The position numbers were made by a program, and so were the translations under genes. A stretch of DNA of 64,000 nt from Brachypodium distachyon. Lineage: Eukaryota; Streptophyta; Magnoliopsida; Poales; Poaceae. The notes beneath the pieces were generated by a model that did not search any database, was not told the DNA's origin, and worked only from the letters and a program-made list of their open reading frames with translations. The stretch lies in assembly GCF_000005505.3 (NCBI RefSeq), contig NC_016131.3, positions 22,713,501-22,777,500 of the forward strand. The letters run 5' to 3'. Numbering within the stretch: position 1 is the first letter of the stretch; each line of letters begins with the position of its first letter. Of this stretch, positions 1 to 10,604 are shown piece after piece.

Positions 1-2392
1 GCCTGAAGTGAACTAATGTGTAGAACAGGATCTTTTTAATGATCTACAGGAGGTTTTGAACCAAACGGGTCGATGGAACAATCTATAGGAATTTTGAAAG
101 GTGGCTAATCCAGAAACAATGTGCTGTGAATAGAAATTTCAAACGAAGATGCACTACAGAAGCTCTTAGAGACGGGCTATACAAAGTGATCTATTCGATT
201 GGGATAAACGTTATTTAACTATAACAGAAAGAATTGGCTTAATCTAATCTACGAGTCAACAGATATGAGTCCCGGAAGGTGGCTAATCGAAACTGTTCGC
301 TGCCGAAAAGGTTGCAGTTTTCTGCCGCGGCAGAGAATCGGCAGAGGAAGGGGATCTTACCGACAACGTGCGAGGAGGAAGGCAGCGACAGGAATGGTGT
401 AGATGTGGTGGCCGGGCTTGGGGAGGATGCGGATGTCGAAGAAGGCTGCGTCCTTGTTAGTCCTTGACGGCACAGCGGACGACGGAAACGGCGGCGACGG
501 AGGTCGATGGTGACGAGGTTTGTTGGCGCAGACCGGTTGTTCCCTTGGCTTACGGTGGTCTGGCTAGACGTGGTGACGCGGCTTTCGGGGTCGAGGGCGT
601 CACTGGACAGCGACGGTCGGAGCTCCGGGGCGCGGTGTTGGCTTGCGGTCGGCGAAGACGCGAACAACGTCGGAGATGGCTCGAACAACCTTGTCACAGA
701 GGTAGGAGATGGTCACGGGAGTGCACCGGTGAAAGGAATCGATGAACCACGCTTTGGAGCAACCTCACCTTCGAGAACGAAAGCGACGAACGGCGGAGGA
801 AGAAGGCCATGGCATGCTATCTACGAAGCTCTATATGAAAAACTCTCCATAGGAAAACAGGGCTGGATGGCCAAAGGTTCGAAGTGACGCGCTCAGAATT
901 GTCCTTTATAGGCCGAGGAGGGAGATCGGGCATTGAATGTCGATGGGCGGCATTCGGGTCGCCGGTCACGGGGATTGAAGAAAGTGGGCGTGATTCAAGG
1001 GAGATTTAGGAGGGGATTAGGAAGAGGAGTTGCTGGGGATTCCATTCAGTGAACCTGGACGGAGTTTGGGGCGAGGGGGCGCAGTCGGCGGCAGAGATTG
1101 CGGCGGCCATGGCGTTGCCTGCTTCTTTCTGTGCGTGGCGTGAGGAGGAAGAAGCAGGAGCGCTCGGTCGGCAGGGCTGGGCCGGTGCGCTAGGGAGAGT
1201 TGGGCCAGGAGTTGAGGGAGGCCCAGGAAGAAAATAAAGAGAAAAAGAAAAAAAAAGAGGGAGGTGGGCTGGGCGCTCGGTGGAGATGGGCCGGCCCAGT
1301 TTGGGTCGGTCCATTCTCTTTTTTTTCCTTTTTTTTTCCATTTTCTGTTTTTATTAATAACTTTTGATTTCTAACTCCAAATAAGTCTAAATAAACTCCA
1401 GTAAATTTGTAAATTCAAATCCTCCAAAGTGTGAACTTTTGGGACTTGAATCCTTTCAAAATAAAATAAATGAAAATACTTTTGCTTATATAAATGTCAT
1501 TAGAGCTTTATAAATAATCAATAAAATAGATTTTGAAATCTATTATGAAACCTTTGTTTCATAAATTAGTTTAAACTCCAACAAAATATTTGGTTGGCAT
1601 ACTTTGCACTAAAACCCTCCTTTAGCTAAATACCCCATTGGGTTGAACTCCAAATAAAATCTCATAATAATTATATGGTTCAATAAATTCCCAAATAGCT
1701 TAAAAACACCATAATCACAAATCATGTAAACCATCGTAAATGTTTCCAACTATATATATATATTTGGGAAGTCACGTTATCCCACTCTCAACGACGGAAT
1801 AAATGTTGGAATAACATTTGCACATGAGGATGTCACGTTATCCTCTTCTCGAATATTTGATAACTGCTTCTCGAAAACAAAATGGACATGACAAAGCAAA
1901 TATCGAGAGAAACATAGGGGAATTAATATGTTTTCCAACCATATAGTTGGAAGAGTCATATTATTCCCTCTCTTTATCATTTAGATAAATGTTGGAGAAC
2001 ATTTCTGATCGATTCAAATATTCCAACGATGCTCTCAAATGGTCATGGCATCCAAATTAGAATCTTAGTGTGCTAGTAAATCCTTCAAAAAGAACATAGG
2101 ATTTATTTAGATGCAAAGAATAATCCGGTGGAAATCATAAGATGCATATGGGTCCAAAATAAAATAACTTTGAACTTACATAAATGTCCCAACCATGTTG
2201 TATAATTTGGATAGTCATATTAATCCACTCTTTTGTTGTATATTCAAACGTGGTGTGGAAAAATTTAAATAACTCTTAAAAGTTTCAAATCCTTCAGAAA
2301 TTCACAACCCAAAACATTTCCAAACCCAATATTTTAATTAAAATAATTATTTTATTTAACATTCCAGAAATGGAAAATTCTGGGATGTTACA
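1..2392 (-). mobile_element. LTR-A copy 1 (A1): long gypsy-type LTR, cut by window edge
   Basis: This segment is repeated almost colinearly at about 35225-37626. Read on the minus strand it starts TGTAACATCCCAGAATTTTC at base 2392, a typical LTR start, and runs off the left window edge. It interrupts the reverse transcriptase of Tek1 right after the conserved motif VEKKDKSQ, so it is a later insertion. The next five bases (2393-2397, tgttg) would be its target duplication, but the partner lies outside the window. It has a GC-rich middle (about 300-1270) and AT-rich ends. The many overlapping ORFs in the GC-rich part have no recognisable domain and are not annotated. It could be a solo LTR or the 5' LTR of a full element. 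Confidence 0.8.
902..911 (-). promoter_or_regulatory. Candidate TATA box of LTR-A1
   Basis: The minus strand reads CTATAAAGG, about 1.48 kb into the LTR and just before a GC-rich stretch. This resembles a U3 core promoter. The matching site in copy A2 (near 36130) reads CTATGAAGG and is damaged. Function is inferred from position and motif only. Confidence 0.4.
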
Positions 2393-3176
2393 TGTTGGCT
2401 TTTGTCCTTCTTCTCCACAAACAGGACAGGTGCTCCCCATGGTGATGAGCTGGGGCGAATGAAACCATTCAACATCTGTTCAGCCAACTGCTTCTTCAAT
2501 TCCTTTAATTCATCCCCAGCCATCTTATAGGGTCTCTTGGCTATGGGTCCACTTCCAGGCATCAATTCAATGAGGAACTCCACATCACGGTCCGGTGGCA
2601 TACCTGGTAACTCCTCGGGAAAAACATCTGGATACTCATTCACTATTGTTACCTCTTCCAGGCTAACCCCCTTAAGAGAATTGACCTTAGGTCTCTTGAG
2701 TTCATAGGCAGATTTGAAACGGATTCTCCTATTCTCTAGGGTGGTGAGGGTGATGGTTCTCCTGACACAATCTATGAGACCCTCATACTTGGCCAGCCAA
2801 TCCATTCCTAGGATAACATCCAAACCCTTGGACCCTATTATTATTAGGTCCGTGGGGAAGGTGTGTTTCCCTATTTCCAAATTCAGCCCACGGCTGTCAT
2901 AGGCGGCTATCAACTCTCCCCTTGGTGATTTACTTTCATGGGGTTTGCCAGTGTACTAACAGGTAATCCATTTTGATGCACAAAACCTCTTGAGATGAAT
3001 GAATGTGATGCACCGGTATCAAACAGTACTAAAGCTTCAAAAGAATTAATGCTAAAGGTACCGATGACTATACTTTGCTCCTCGGTGATCTCTTCCACGT
3101 CGATGTGGTTCCCGTTGCCCTTCTAGAATGGGTTTGGTTTAAGCACATTCCCTCCAAATCTTTCTGGGCAATCGTT
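2393..3176 (-). pseudogene. Tek1 protease and N-terminal reverse transcriptase, truncated
   Basis: This is the start of a gypsy pol. The aspartic protease shows the catalytic motif LFDTGASHSF around 3010-3045, followed by the region ending IILGMDWLAKYEGLIDC-like (about 2790). The RT N-terminus follows with PGSGPIAKRPYKMA and the motif [14 protein letters not shown] near 2400-2440. The two parts sit in different frames, with a break near 2910. The chain stops at 2393, where LTR-A1 begins, so the RT palm, RNase H and integrase are absent. The closest relative in the window is Tek2 (58741-61040), which continues past this point. It is a remnant without activity. Confidence 0.85.
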
Positions 3177-4321
3177 GGAGTAGTGCCCCATCTTATGGTA
3201 CTTGAAGCACTCCACCTGGCTCATGTCCCTGCCAGGGTTGCGGTTCTGTCCTGCGCCTCCGCCATTGCCATTGTTGTGGTCCTTTCCATTCCCATTCTGG
3301 TTCCCACTTCCAGTGTGGTTACCATTTCCATTGTGGTTCCTCCGGTGCTGGTGCTGCTGGTGCTGGTGCTGGTGCTGGTGCTAGTGCTTGCTACTGCTGC
3401 TGCTCCCGGCATGGCGGTTTTGGTGGCCATTCCCTCCATTGCGCTTGTCATTGTGGCTCCCGGCCCTGTGCATAGCCGAACTGCCACTGGCATCTTGGGA
3501 GGTGCGCTGCTTCTGGTGCGGCCCCGTGTGAGAGCTTCCACCTGGTGGAGTCTCCTCTTGCGGTTCTCCATCTAGTTGAGCTTGTTCTCCAGCACAATGG
3601 CCTTGTCTATCATTGACTGATAGGTGGGAGTGTAAGCAACTGCCAGCTGAACGGAGAGTTCATCGTTCAGAGCATCCAAGAATCTCTCCCGGCATTTGGC
3701 ATCAGTGTTCACCTCGTCGGGCGCATAGCGGGCGAGGCTGTTGAATTGGTCGATGAACTCGACCACAGTGCGGCTTCCTTGCCTGAGCCGCAGAAACTCC
3801 TTCTTTTTCAGATTAAGCACCCCCGCAGAGATATGGGTGGTGCGGAAAGCTTCCTGGAACATGTCCCAGGTGATATTCTCGATGGGGGTGGTGATTTAGT
3901 AGTTCTCCCACCAAGATGCAGCTGGTCCTTCAAGCAGATGAGCTGCAAACCTTACCTTCTCTTCCTCGGTGCAGTTGATTGTCACCAGGTTCTTATTAAT
4001 GGAGTGGAGCCAGTCGTCCGCCACTATAGGCTCTAGTGAGCTGGAGAAACTAGGTGGGCGTAATCGCAAAAATCTGGTCAGCATGTCCACTTGAGGTGGG
4101 TGGTGTTGCTGGTTGTTGTTGGGGTTCTGCTGGTTGTTGTTGTTGTTGTTGGCCAATTGCTGAGTGATCAATTGGAAGAATTGGGTCTGTGCTGCCAACA
4201 ACTGCTGCATGGTGGCAGCATTCCCGTCTGCTTCGGCATTGTTGGCCTCAGCGTTGTTGGTGGGTTTCTGGCGTCTTGGAGGCATCTGTTTAGGGTAGCA
4301 TAGATGAGGAACAATAGACAA
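3177..4321 (-). pseudogene. Tek1 gag polyprotein remnant with mutated zinc knuckle
   Basis: The coat protein of a gypsy element. It most likely starts at the MPPRRQKP methionine near 4285. An Asn/Gln-rich segment is followed by the Retrotrans_gag-type domain (ADDWLHSINK, then AASWWENY, then GSRTVVEFIDQFNSLARYAP), and a linker. The domain is split by a stop after WWENY (near 3897). The zinc knuckle near 3175-3215 reads CFKYHKMGHYSNDC; the second cysteine of CX2CX4HX4C is a tyrosine, whereas Tek2 keeps CFKC. Between domain and knuckle a GGTGCT-type hexanucleotide repeat (about 3345-3387) codes His/Gln in the true frame. It is a degraded pseudogene. Confidence 0.85.
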
Positions 4322-4570
4322 AATAGAGCTAAGTATAACTAAGCCCCCACAAGAAACGTTAATTCAGACATATTTCACTCACTCAATCAAAACATTCATA
4401 AAAGCTTTTGAAAAACCACAACTTGTTCACGATGGGACACTGCCCATAATAAAAGAGTACCGGAAAAGCAATCGATCTACATTGCCATACACATAGTTTG
4501 TATGGTCAATGACTAACTCGCAGTACGGATAACAAAATAAACTGTAAAGTCTGGTAGGCAACCACTAAGG

Positions 4571-5461
4571 CTAGGGAGGTGTGGCTGATGGTGCAGCCCC
4601 ATTGGCCTTCTTCTTGGAGCGGGTGTTGGAGGCAGGGGTGTTCATCTCATGAACCTCCTGGAGCTCCTCCTCAGTCGATACCCCCTCCTGAGGCTCCATC
4701 TCCTGATCCTGCGGCGAAGGTGGGGTCTGAACAGGCGCCGGTGTAGAGGCGGGCGTGGGGGCGGGTGCCGGTGCGGCTGCGGCGGCGGCTGTTATGAACG
4801 CATTGAACTGCTCGCAGTAGTAGCGGGCCTGGTCCCTCTCATACTGCAGCTGCTCTATGGCGCCTCCCATGTTGAGGACAGTATTCTCTAGTAAAGTCTT
4901 GTCCTCCTGCAATTGGGCCTTCTCCCCGAGTAGTTGGCCGACAAACTTCTCCGCATAGTCAGCCCTGACCATCTCATCACCGAGGCAGGTCTCCAAATTC
5001 TCGGTGTTCTTCTCCATGCATTCAAACTGGGCGGCCACCTCGGACAACTCCTCGTTGTCGGCTGTTGTCACAGCCAAGCATGTGTGGTTCCGCCTTCCAA
5101 AGAGGAGGAAGGGGGAGTCCTCGGGAAACTCATTCCGGTAGTCCCGGCACACCTACGCAAAGGCACACTGCATGGCAAATTGGAGGCCTTGCTCAAAGGT
5201 GGGGTATTGGGCGATGAAGGTGATATCCGGCGTCGCTGGGGCGATCTCATGCCCGCGGACCTTCGCTTCACTCTCCCACCCTGGCTGCCATCCTTCGGGC
5301 ATGGCGGGCTCGACGCGGCCTCTGAACCTGGGAGGTGGCAGGTCGAGGGACACACACAGTGCCGCCAAAGGGGCACTGAACAACTGCTCGTCGTCGGTGG
5401 AGGGGTAGTAGACGCGGGTAAATGGCGGCACGTTGCCAAAGGGTGGTGGTGGGCTTTCCAT
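4571..5461 (-). pseudogene. Tek1 ORF0: extra protein encoded between primer site and gag
   Basis: An ORF of about 297 codons starting MESPPPPFGNVPP at 5461, broken by a single in-frame TAG at 5153-5155 where Tek2 has CAG (Gln). The N-terminal half has conserved Pro/Arg-rich motifs (PPPRFRGRVEP, EFPEDSPF, LFGRRNH). Residues about 130-215 are rich in Glu/Gln/Leu and look like a coiled coil. The end is an Ala/Pro-rich tail and a basic TRSKKKA. I do not recognise a named domain. It is not gag, which follows separately after about 250 bases. The start is chosen because both copies share this Met, placed immediately after a TTTTCTATAG splice-acceptor-like sequence. Confidence 0.75.
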
Positions 5462-5889
5462 CTATAGAAAACAAAGAAGGAAAGGTAAGAGAGTATTAGT
5501 GACATGATCAAGAGGTTTGAATGCATATAAATTAAAAGATAAAGATAATAGGGTGGGTGAAATGTCAAAATTATAATTAAAGGTGGAATTGCAAAAATAG
5601 AATAGGATGCATGATAATATGAGTATAACATGACAACATGATTATAGTGGTGGATGGCAAAATAAAACAGAAAAACAATATGCATATGTGGTTCAATGAC
5701 ATAGTATTTGATGTATATGTAAAATAAATTAACAATTATGACATGCATGTGTAAGATGTAAATGCAATGATTTAGACGAGTAGGGATAAGGAATAAAATA
5801 TATATAGACCAGGTAGGGATAAGAAGTAATCCTAAGGTTTGGTCTTAACCTAATCCAAGCTAGGGTCACGTTCCTACAGGCAACACATT
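5462..5889 (-). other. Tek1 untranslated leader between primer site and ORF0
   Basis: AT-rich leader. Its 3' end on the minus strand is pyrimidine-rich and finishes TTGTTTTCTATAG directly before the ORF0 ATG, the form of a plant 3' splice site. Tek2 has the same arrangement (56728-57187). The matching donor cannot be fixed by eye. No other gene is seen. Confidence 0.55.
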
Positions 5890-5901
5890 GCTCTGATACC
5901 A
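5890..5901 (-). promoter_or_regulatory. Tek1 primer-binding site (initiator Met tRNA)
   Basis: The minus strand reads TGGTATCAGAGC two bases after the LTR end. This is the standard plant retrotransposon site complementary to the 3' end of initiator methionine tRNA, where minus-strand DNA synthesis is primed. Confidence 0.9.
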
Positions 5902-5903
5902 TC

Positions 5904-8574
5904 TGAAGCGACCGCCCCCGTACAGGGTTCAATCTCTGTGCTTATAGTGCTAGTCCCTTGATCGACTCACTAGCACACACAGTTTCAAGATGCAATATCG
6001 AGATACAAAGGTCAAAGTACTTTATTACATCGCATCATCCAGAATTTAATTGTACTTACAACCTTGCATGACCCCTTGGGTCAGCATAACAAAATATTGT
6101 TTCAGCTTATCAAAATAATGTTTCAAAATCGGCAGCGGAAAGGTAGAGCAAATAGGCCACAACTACTCCAAGGAGAGAGCATGTTGGAATGTAAGTACAT
6201 CACCCAAATAACAACGACGAACCTCACTTTTCGTCAGATTCACCTGCATTATTAATTGCAGCCACTACGTGGTCAATACATTGAATGTATTGGCAAGTTC
6301 ACCTGGAAGTTATAACAGTCCTAACAAATACATGCAATTTATGGCATAGTGGGGTTCAGGCCTTTTGGCGTGGTAGCAGAACATAGTTTATCTTACTACA
6401 ATTGAATGATACAGTATTGTTAACTATTGGACACCGGGTAGAAACACTGATGCTCCTATTAATCTAAGGACATTGAGTAGACACATCAATGCTCCTAACC
6501 CAAGTTCAAACCATTCATTTTATTAAGAAATTGGAATGAGTGAGACCTTCCTTACCGCCCCCAAATCTAGTTGCTCAAAATTATCCGTAACTGGGGATAC
6601 AGCTAAGTACCTAGTTTGACACTCTCGAGAGGTTGTACACATTCCTCACAAGATGCTCAAACACTCTTGATAGCAGTTGGAGTTCAAACACTCGTCATAA
6701 TCGCAAGGTTCGCTCTCCGAGTAAATTAAAACAAACAAGCATACACATACATAAACACACAATTCACATCACGACAAAAGAAAGTATGCTATGATGCAAT
6801 GCAATCATGTGACATGATTTGGTTTATTTTATTTGACGAGGAAAGGTTTTCAGTTTCTTGGTATACAACATTTAATCTCTGGTCAAAAGGATTAAACAAA
6901 ATAAACCACAAAGAAAAAGCTAAACAGGGTTTTCAAATTAAAGGTTCTAAAAGCTCAAATCAAGGCTTTAAAAGAATCAGCCAAATGATTTAATCAAAAA
7001 ATTATTTCTCTGTTCCAAATGAAAAAAGGATATTAAAAAAAAATTGGGCACTGGTCTCAAGTTAAAATCATTTTTAAAACAAAAGATATGAATTAAAAGG
7101 CATTAAACACTATCCTGTAAATAGCTCCAGAAAGAATTCATAATATTTGAATTTAAACAGTGTCAAAAGATTCTACAGGTTGAGAGCTTTCCAGAAAGGT
7201 AAAATTCATCAAATTTGGCCAAATGGTTTAAAAGATATAAGCATTTGAAGTTCTAAGGGCTTTTCTGTAAAACTACCATTTAATTTAACCGGGGTTTAAG
7301 TTTCAATTTAAAATCGTGACACGTGGTGTGATCTGATTCGCGCGTACCGGTTCGAGATTAAAATAAAAGAGAACCGTCGGATCTAACTTAAGTTAGATCG
7401 GACGGCCAGATCTGCGTACCGGTTCGTTTTTAACAGGTTCTAATCGTGACCGTTGATCAAGATCCAACGGCTGAGATGCTTCGGGCATACCTCTGGCGGC
7501 GTCTAGGGTTCCAACGAGCGGCGCGGCTTCAGGGCGGCGGCGGCCCGGGGCATTCCGGTGAGATTCGGGCGTCAGGGAGAAGCGCGGGAGATGCGGCTCG
7601 TCTCAGCGAAGATAGGGGCGGCGTCGACGCAGCTCGGGGGCGACGATGGCGTTGCCTAGGACGACGGAGACGGCGGTGGCGGAGCTTCGGGTCGTCAGCG
7701 TCGGGGTGTCTGCGGTGCACAAACGGGCGAACAAAGCGCGTCAGGAGGTGCGCGAGGGTAAGGGGAAATGAAAAGGAGGGGAGGGGAGGACGATGCCGTA
7801 TCGGGTCGTCGGCGGTGACCAAAAACGGGCGGCGGCGGCGAGCTTTCTCTGGCGATAGATCCGGCAGCGTGGGCGTGAGACGAACGAAAACGGGAGAGGG
7901 GAAATGCAGAGGAGGCTTCGGGCTTTATAGGGACGGGCAAGGAAGGCTGCGGGGGGCACGGGATTGACGAGCACGGCATCGGCCGCGAGAGGCGCACGCG
8001 TAGGATCTCCGGGCGTGATCTCCTGCGCCTGCCCATTGGGGACAAAGGCCCTGACAGGTGGGGTCCACCTATCAGTGGCTGTTCGGGCGCGCGCACTGCC
8101 GGTCCGTTTCTCTTTTTTTTTTGTTCTTTCCTTTTTCTTTTTCTGATTTCTTTGATAACTTTTGATTTTGAACTCCAAATTGATTCAAATAATTTCCAGA
8201 AATTTTTTAAAATCATATTATAATATGATTCAACTTTTGGGATTAACTTCCCTTCAAAATAAAATATATAAAAATACATTTGCCCTATAAATGCCTTTAG
8301 AGCTTTATAACTATTTGAATAAAATAGTTTTTCAACTCCAAATTAAATACTAAAAATTATGTGGTAGCTCATGTATGCAATAAAGCCCTTTTTATCGATA
8401 AATCCTATGGGTTTAAAATCCAAAGCGCAAATGGGTGAAAAGCCTAAGGTTTAAAAGAAAAATAAAACCCTTTTAAAGCCTTTTGGAATTCAAAACTTGA
8501 TTCAAATATGCAATTGTGGCATAATGTTTATGGATGCTATGCATATGAAAGAGTTTAAAATTTGGGATGTTACA
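5904..8574 (-). repeat. Tek1 5' LTR
   Basis: A 2.67 kb LTR reading TGTAACATCCC... at 8574 to ...CGCTTCA at 5904 on the minus strand. It is homologous to the solo LTRs at 10605, 28694 and 32845, to the fragment at 45247, and to the Tek2 LTR at 53514. It has a GC-rich core (7440-8110) and AT-rich flanks. ORFs in the GC-rich core are chance frames without domains. The CACTA sequence resumes at 8575 (gtaac). Confidence 0.9.
7923..7930 (-). promoter_or_regulatory. Candidate TATA box in Tek1 LTR
   Basis: The minus strand has CTATAAAGCCC about 650 bases into the LTR. The equivalent position in Tek-s3 (38807-38812) also reads TATAAAGCCC. Conservation between copies supports it as the U3 core promoter. 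Confidence 0.55.
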
Positions 8575-8850
8575 GTAACATATCGTCTGCTTCTCCTATA
8601 GCATGCAATTTGCTGATCTGCAATTAGAATTATGAAGTCACTATATCAAGAACATATACATACAAAAGTGACCAACTTCAATTCTAATGAAATATCGCTC
8701 ACCTCTCGCTCAAACCATGAAACAAATTGTTCCTTATGCCTTGCTGCTACTCTCCTCGGGCTGATTTTCTTTAATTCATCTATATGCTGACTGCAACAGT
8801 ATTGATAATACAACTTATCAGCAGAAAGTAGCGAACACATGCTAAAAAAT
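8575..8850 (-). pseudogene. CACTA transposase, downstream exon (between DUF4218 and DUF4216 positions)
   Basis: The minus-strand exon begins after a TTTTTTAG acceptor near 8851 and contains the motifs HIDELKKISPRRV and HKEQFVSWFEREV. These fit the region that follows DUF4218 in CACTA TNP2-type transposases, with the pattern H..EL...H...F..WF. It runs to the Tek1 boundary at 8575 with a stop near 8646, possibly intronic. The DUF4216 region expected downstream would be outside the window. Domain assignment is from remembered family patterns. Confidence 0.65.
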
Positions 8851-8896
8851 AATAATTAGCACACATGCTAAAGAAAATTAGATTTTAAATGTAGCT

Positions 8897-10604
8897 TACT
8901 TTACGAATGAACTGGCCTCCTCACAGTTCGTTAGTATGTAGTGCCTCATTCTATGCAAGACAAAAGCACTTACAGACTCCAGCCGGTGCGCACGTTCGTA
9001 GTCCATGTTCCCAAATACACTCAGGCCACTGGGTGGTTCACTAACAGCGCTCCTTGCGTGGCGATCTGGCCTATTCTCCTTGGTACTAATATCATCAAAG
9101 AACCGAGAACAGAATGTAAGGCACTACTCCGATATATATCCCTCCGCTATTGAACCTTATGGAGCCGCTTTGTTCCTCACATAGCCTTTCAGGGTACTTA
9201 GGTACCTCTCAACTGGATACATCCATCTATAGCAAACAGGGCCTCCAAGCCGAGCCTCTTCAGTAATATGAACTGGTAAATGCAACATAATGTCAAATAA
9301 TGCTAGTGGGAATATCATCTCAAGGCTACAAAGCGTCTCTGCTATCGAATTGTTAAGTTCTTCGAGTTTGGTAACCTCCAGGTCCTTTGAACATATTGAG
9401 TTAAAGAACTTGCTCAGCTGGATCAATGGGATCGCTGCAGCTTTAGGCAATAGATGGCGGATCACCAATGGAAAAAGTTTTGCAATATAACATGGTAGTC
9501 ATGGCTTTTAACTCCAGTGAGCTTGCAACCATCGACGTCAACACATCTCCTAATATTTGAGGCATAACTATCTGGCATCTTCACCTGTTGTAGAAATCTG
9601 CACATCGTTTGCTTCTTATCTTTATCTAAATAGTACACCGCTGCTGGCAAATTGTATTTACCATCCTTAACCTCTGGATGCAGATCTGTCCTTATACCCA
9701 AATGTTGCAGATCTAGTTTAGCCTTCTCACCGTCCTTAGATTTACCATCTAAATCAAGCAAAGTGCCAATCAAGCTCTCACATACATTCTTTTCAACATG
9801 CATGACATCTAAATTATGGCATATAAGCAATGATTTCCAATAAGAAAGCTGAAAAAAATACTCTTCTTCCTCCAGTTGTGCCATCTGTTTTCTTCATCAC
9901 GCTGCTTTCTCTTCTTAGAATCCTTTCCAAAAGTGACTTGCTCAAAACTGGCGTACTGGAGCAATACCTGCTCACCACTGAGTGACACTGGATGCTCCCT
10001 GGTTTCATACTCATTTTTGAAGCCAGACTTGTTCCTTCGCCACCTGTGGTACAAAGGCAAAAAACGGCGATGCCCCATGTAGCAATGCTTTGAACCGTAT
10101 TTTAACCACAAGTGATCAGTTTCAATGTGACAATATGGGCAACCAAATTTGCCTTTTGTGCTCCAACCAGATAACATCGCGTATGCAGGGAAATCGTTTA
10201 TTGTCCAAAGCAGTAGTGCATGTAGAGTAAAATTCTTCTTCTCTTTCGCATCCCATGATTCCCACAGCTCTTTAAGCTCATCGATCAGAGGCTGCAGATA
10301 CACATCAATGTTATTTCCTGGAGATTTAGGGCCAGGTACCAGCATCGACATCATCCAATAAAATTGTTTCAAGCACAACCAAGGAGGCAGGTTGTAAGGA
10401 ATTAGGATCACCGACCATGTAGTGTAAGTCACATTCAGCATCCCGAATGGATTGAAGCCATCTGATGCAAGTCCCAGCCTAACATTACGTGGATCCAATG
10501 CAAATCGACATGCTTCCATGCCTGTGAGTTGGCTGGGTGCCGCATTTTCCCATCGCACACCAATCTGTCCTTGTGCCAACGCATATTCGACGATATGATC
10601 TCAT
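8897..10604 (-). pseudogene. CACTA transposase central exon: Transposase_21 and DUF4218 regions
   Basis: Cut-and-paste transposase of a plant CACTA element. From 10604 downward it shows MRWHKDRLVCDGKMRHPAN, ACRFALDPRNVRLGLASDGF, then PYNLPPWLCLKQFYW, PGPKSPGNNIDVYLQPLIDE and GCPYCHIETDHLWLKYGSK, all typical of Transposase_21. Next come MHVEKNVCESLIGTLLD and GVKSHDYHVILQ, then DUF4218-like motifs (LCSLEMIFPLALFDIMLHL, GPVCYRWMYPVERYLSTLKG, YVRNKAAP, SIAEGY). A GTAAGC donor ends the exon near 8897. Frame changes near 9460-9830 and stops make it a pseudogene. Its 5' side continues at 13859 beyond the Tek-s1 insertion. Confidence 0.85.
10600..10604. repeat. Target site duplication of Tek-s1, left copy (ctcat)
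   Basis: ctcat directly before the LTR start, repeated exactly at 13854-13858. Confidence 0.9.

Larger units (their letters stand above)
2393..8574 (-). mobile_element. Tek1: Tekay-like Ty3/gypsy element, 5' part only
   Basis: On the minus strand the order is 5' LTR (8574-5904), tRNA-iMet primer site, an extra ORF (ORF0), gag, protease, then the first residues of reverse transcriptase. There it is cut by LTR-A1. The remaining pol and the 3' LTR would lie left of the window. Gag-pol similarity and the LTR start TGTAACATCCC place it near the Tekay/Del chromovirus group. It is inserted in the CACTA transposon, which resumes at 8575. All coding parts carry stops or frameshifts, so it is inactive. 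Confidence 0.85.

Noticed and set aside
279..887. Overlapping ORFs on both strands in the GC-rich part of LTR-A1 (repeated at 35502-36230)
   Set aside because: They lie inside an LTR, have Arg/Gly-rich composition in all frames and no domain. The frame is not conserved between the two LTR copies.
3075..3575. Long Val/Leu-rich plus-strand ORF over Tek1 gag
   Set aside because: Antisense shadow of the gag linker and its GGTGCT-type repeat.
5890..5901. tRNA gene match (TGGTATCAGAGC, also 26130 and 56716)
   Set aside because: Only the short primer-binding complement to a tRNA 3' end, not a tRNA gene.
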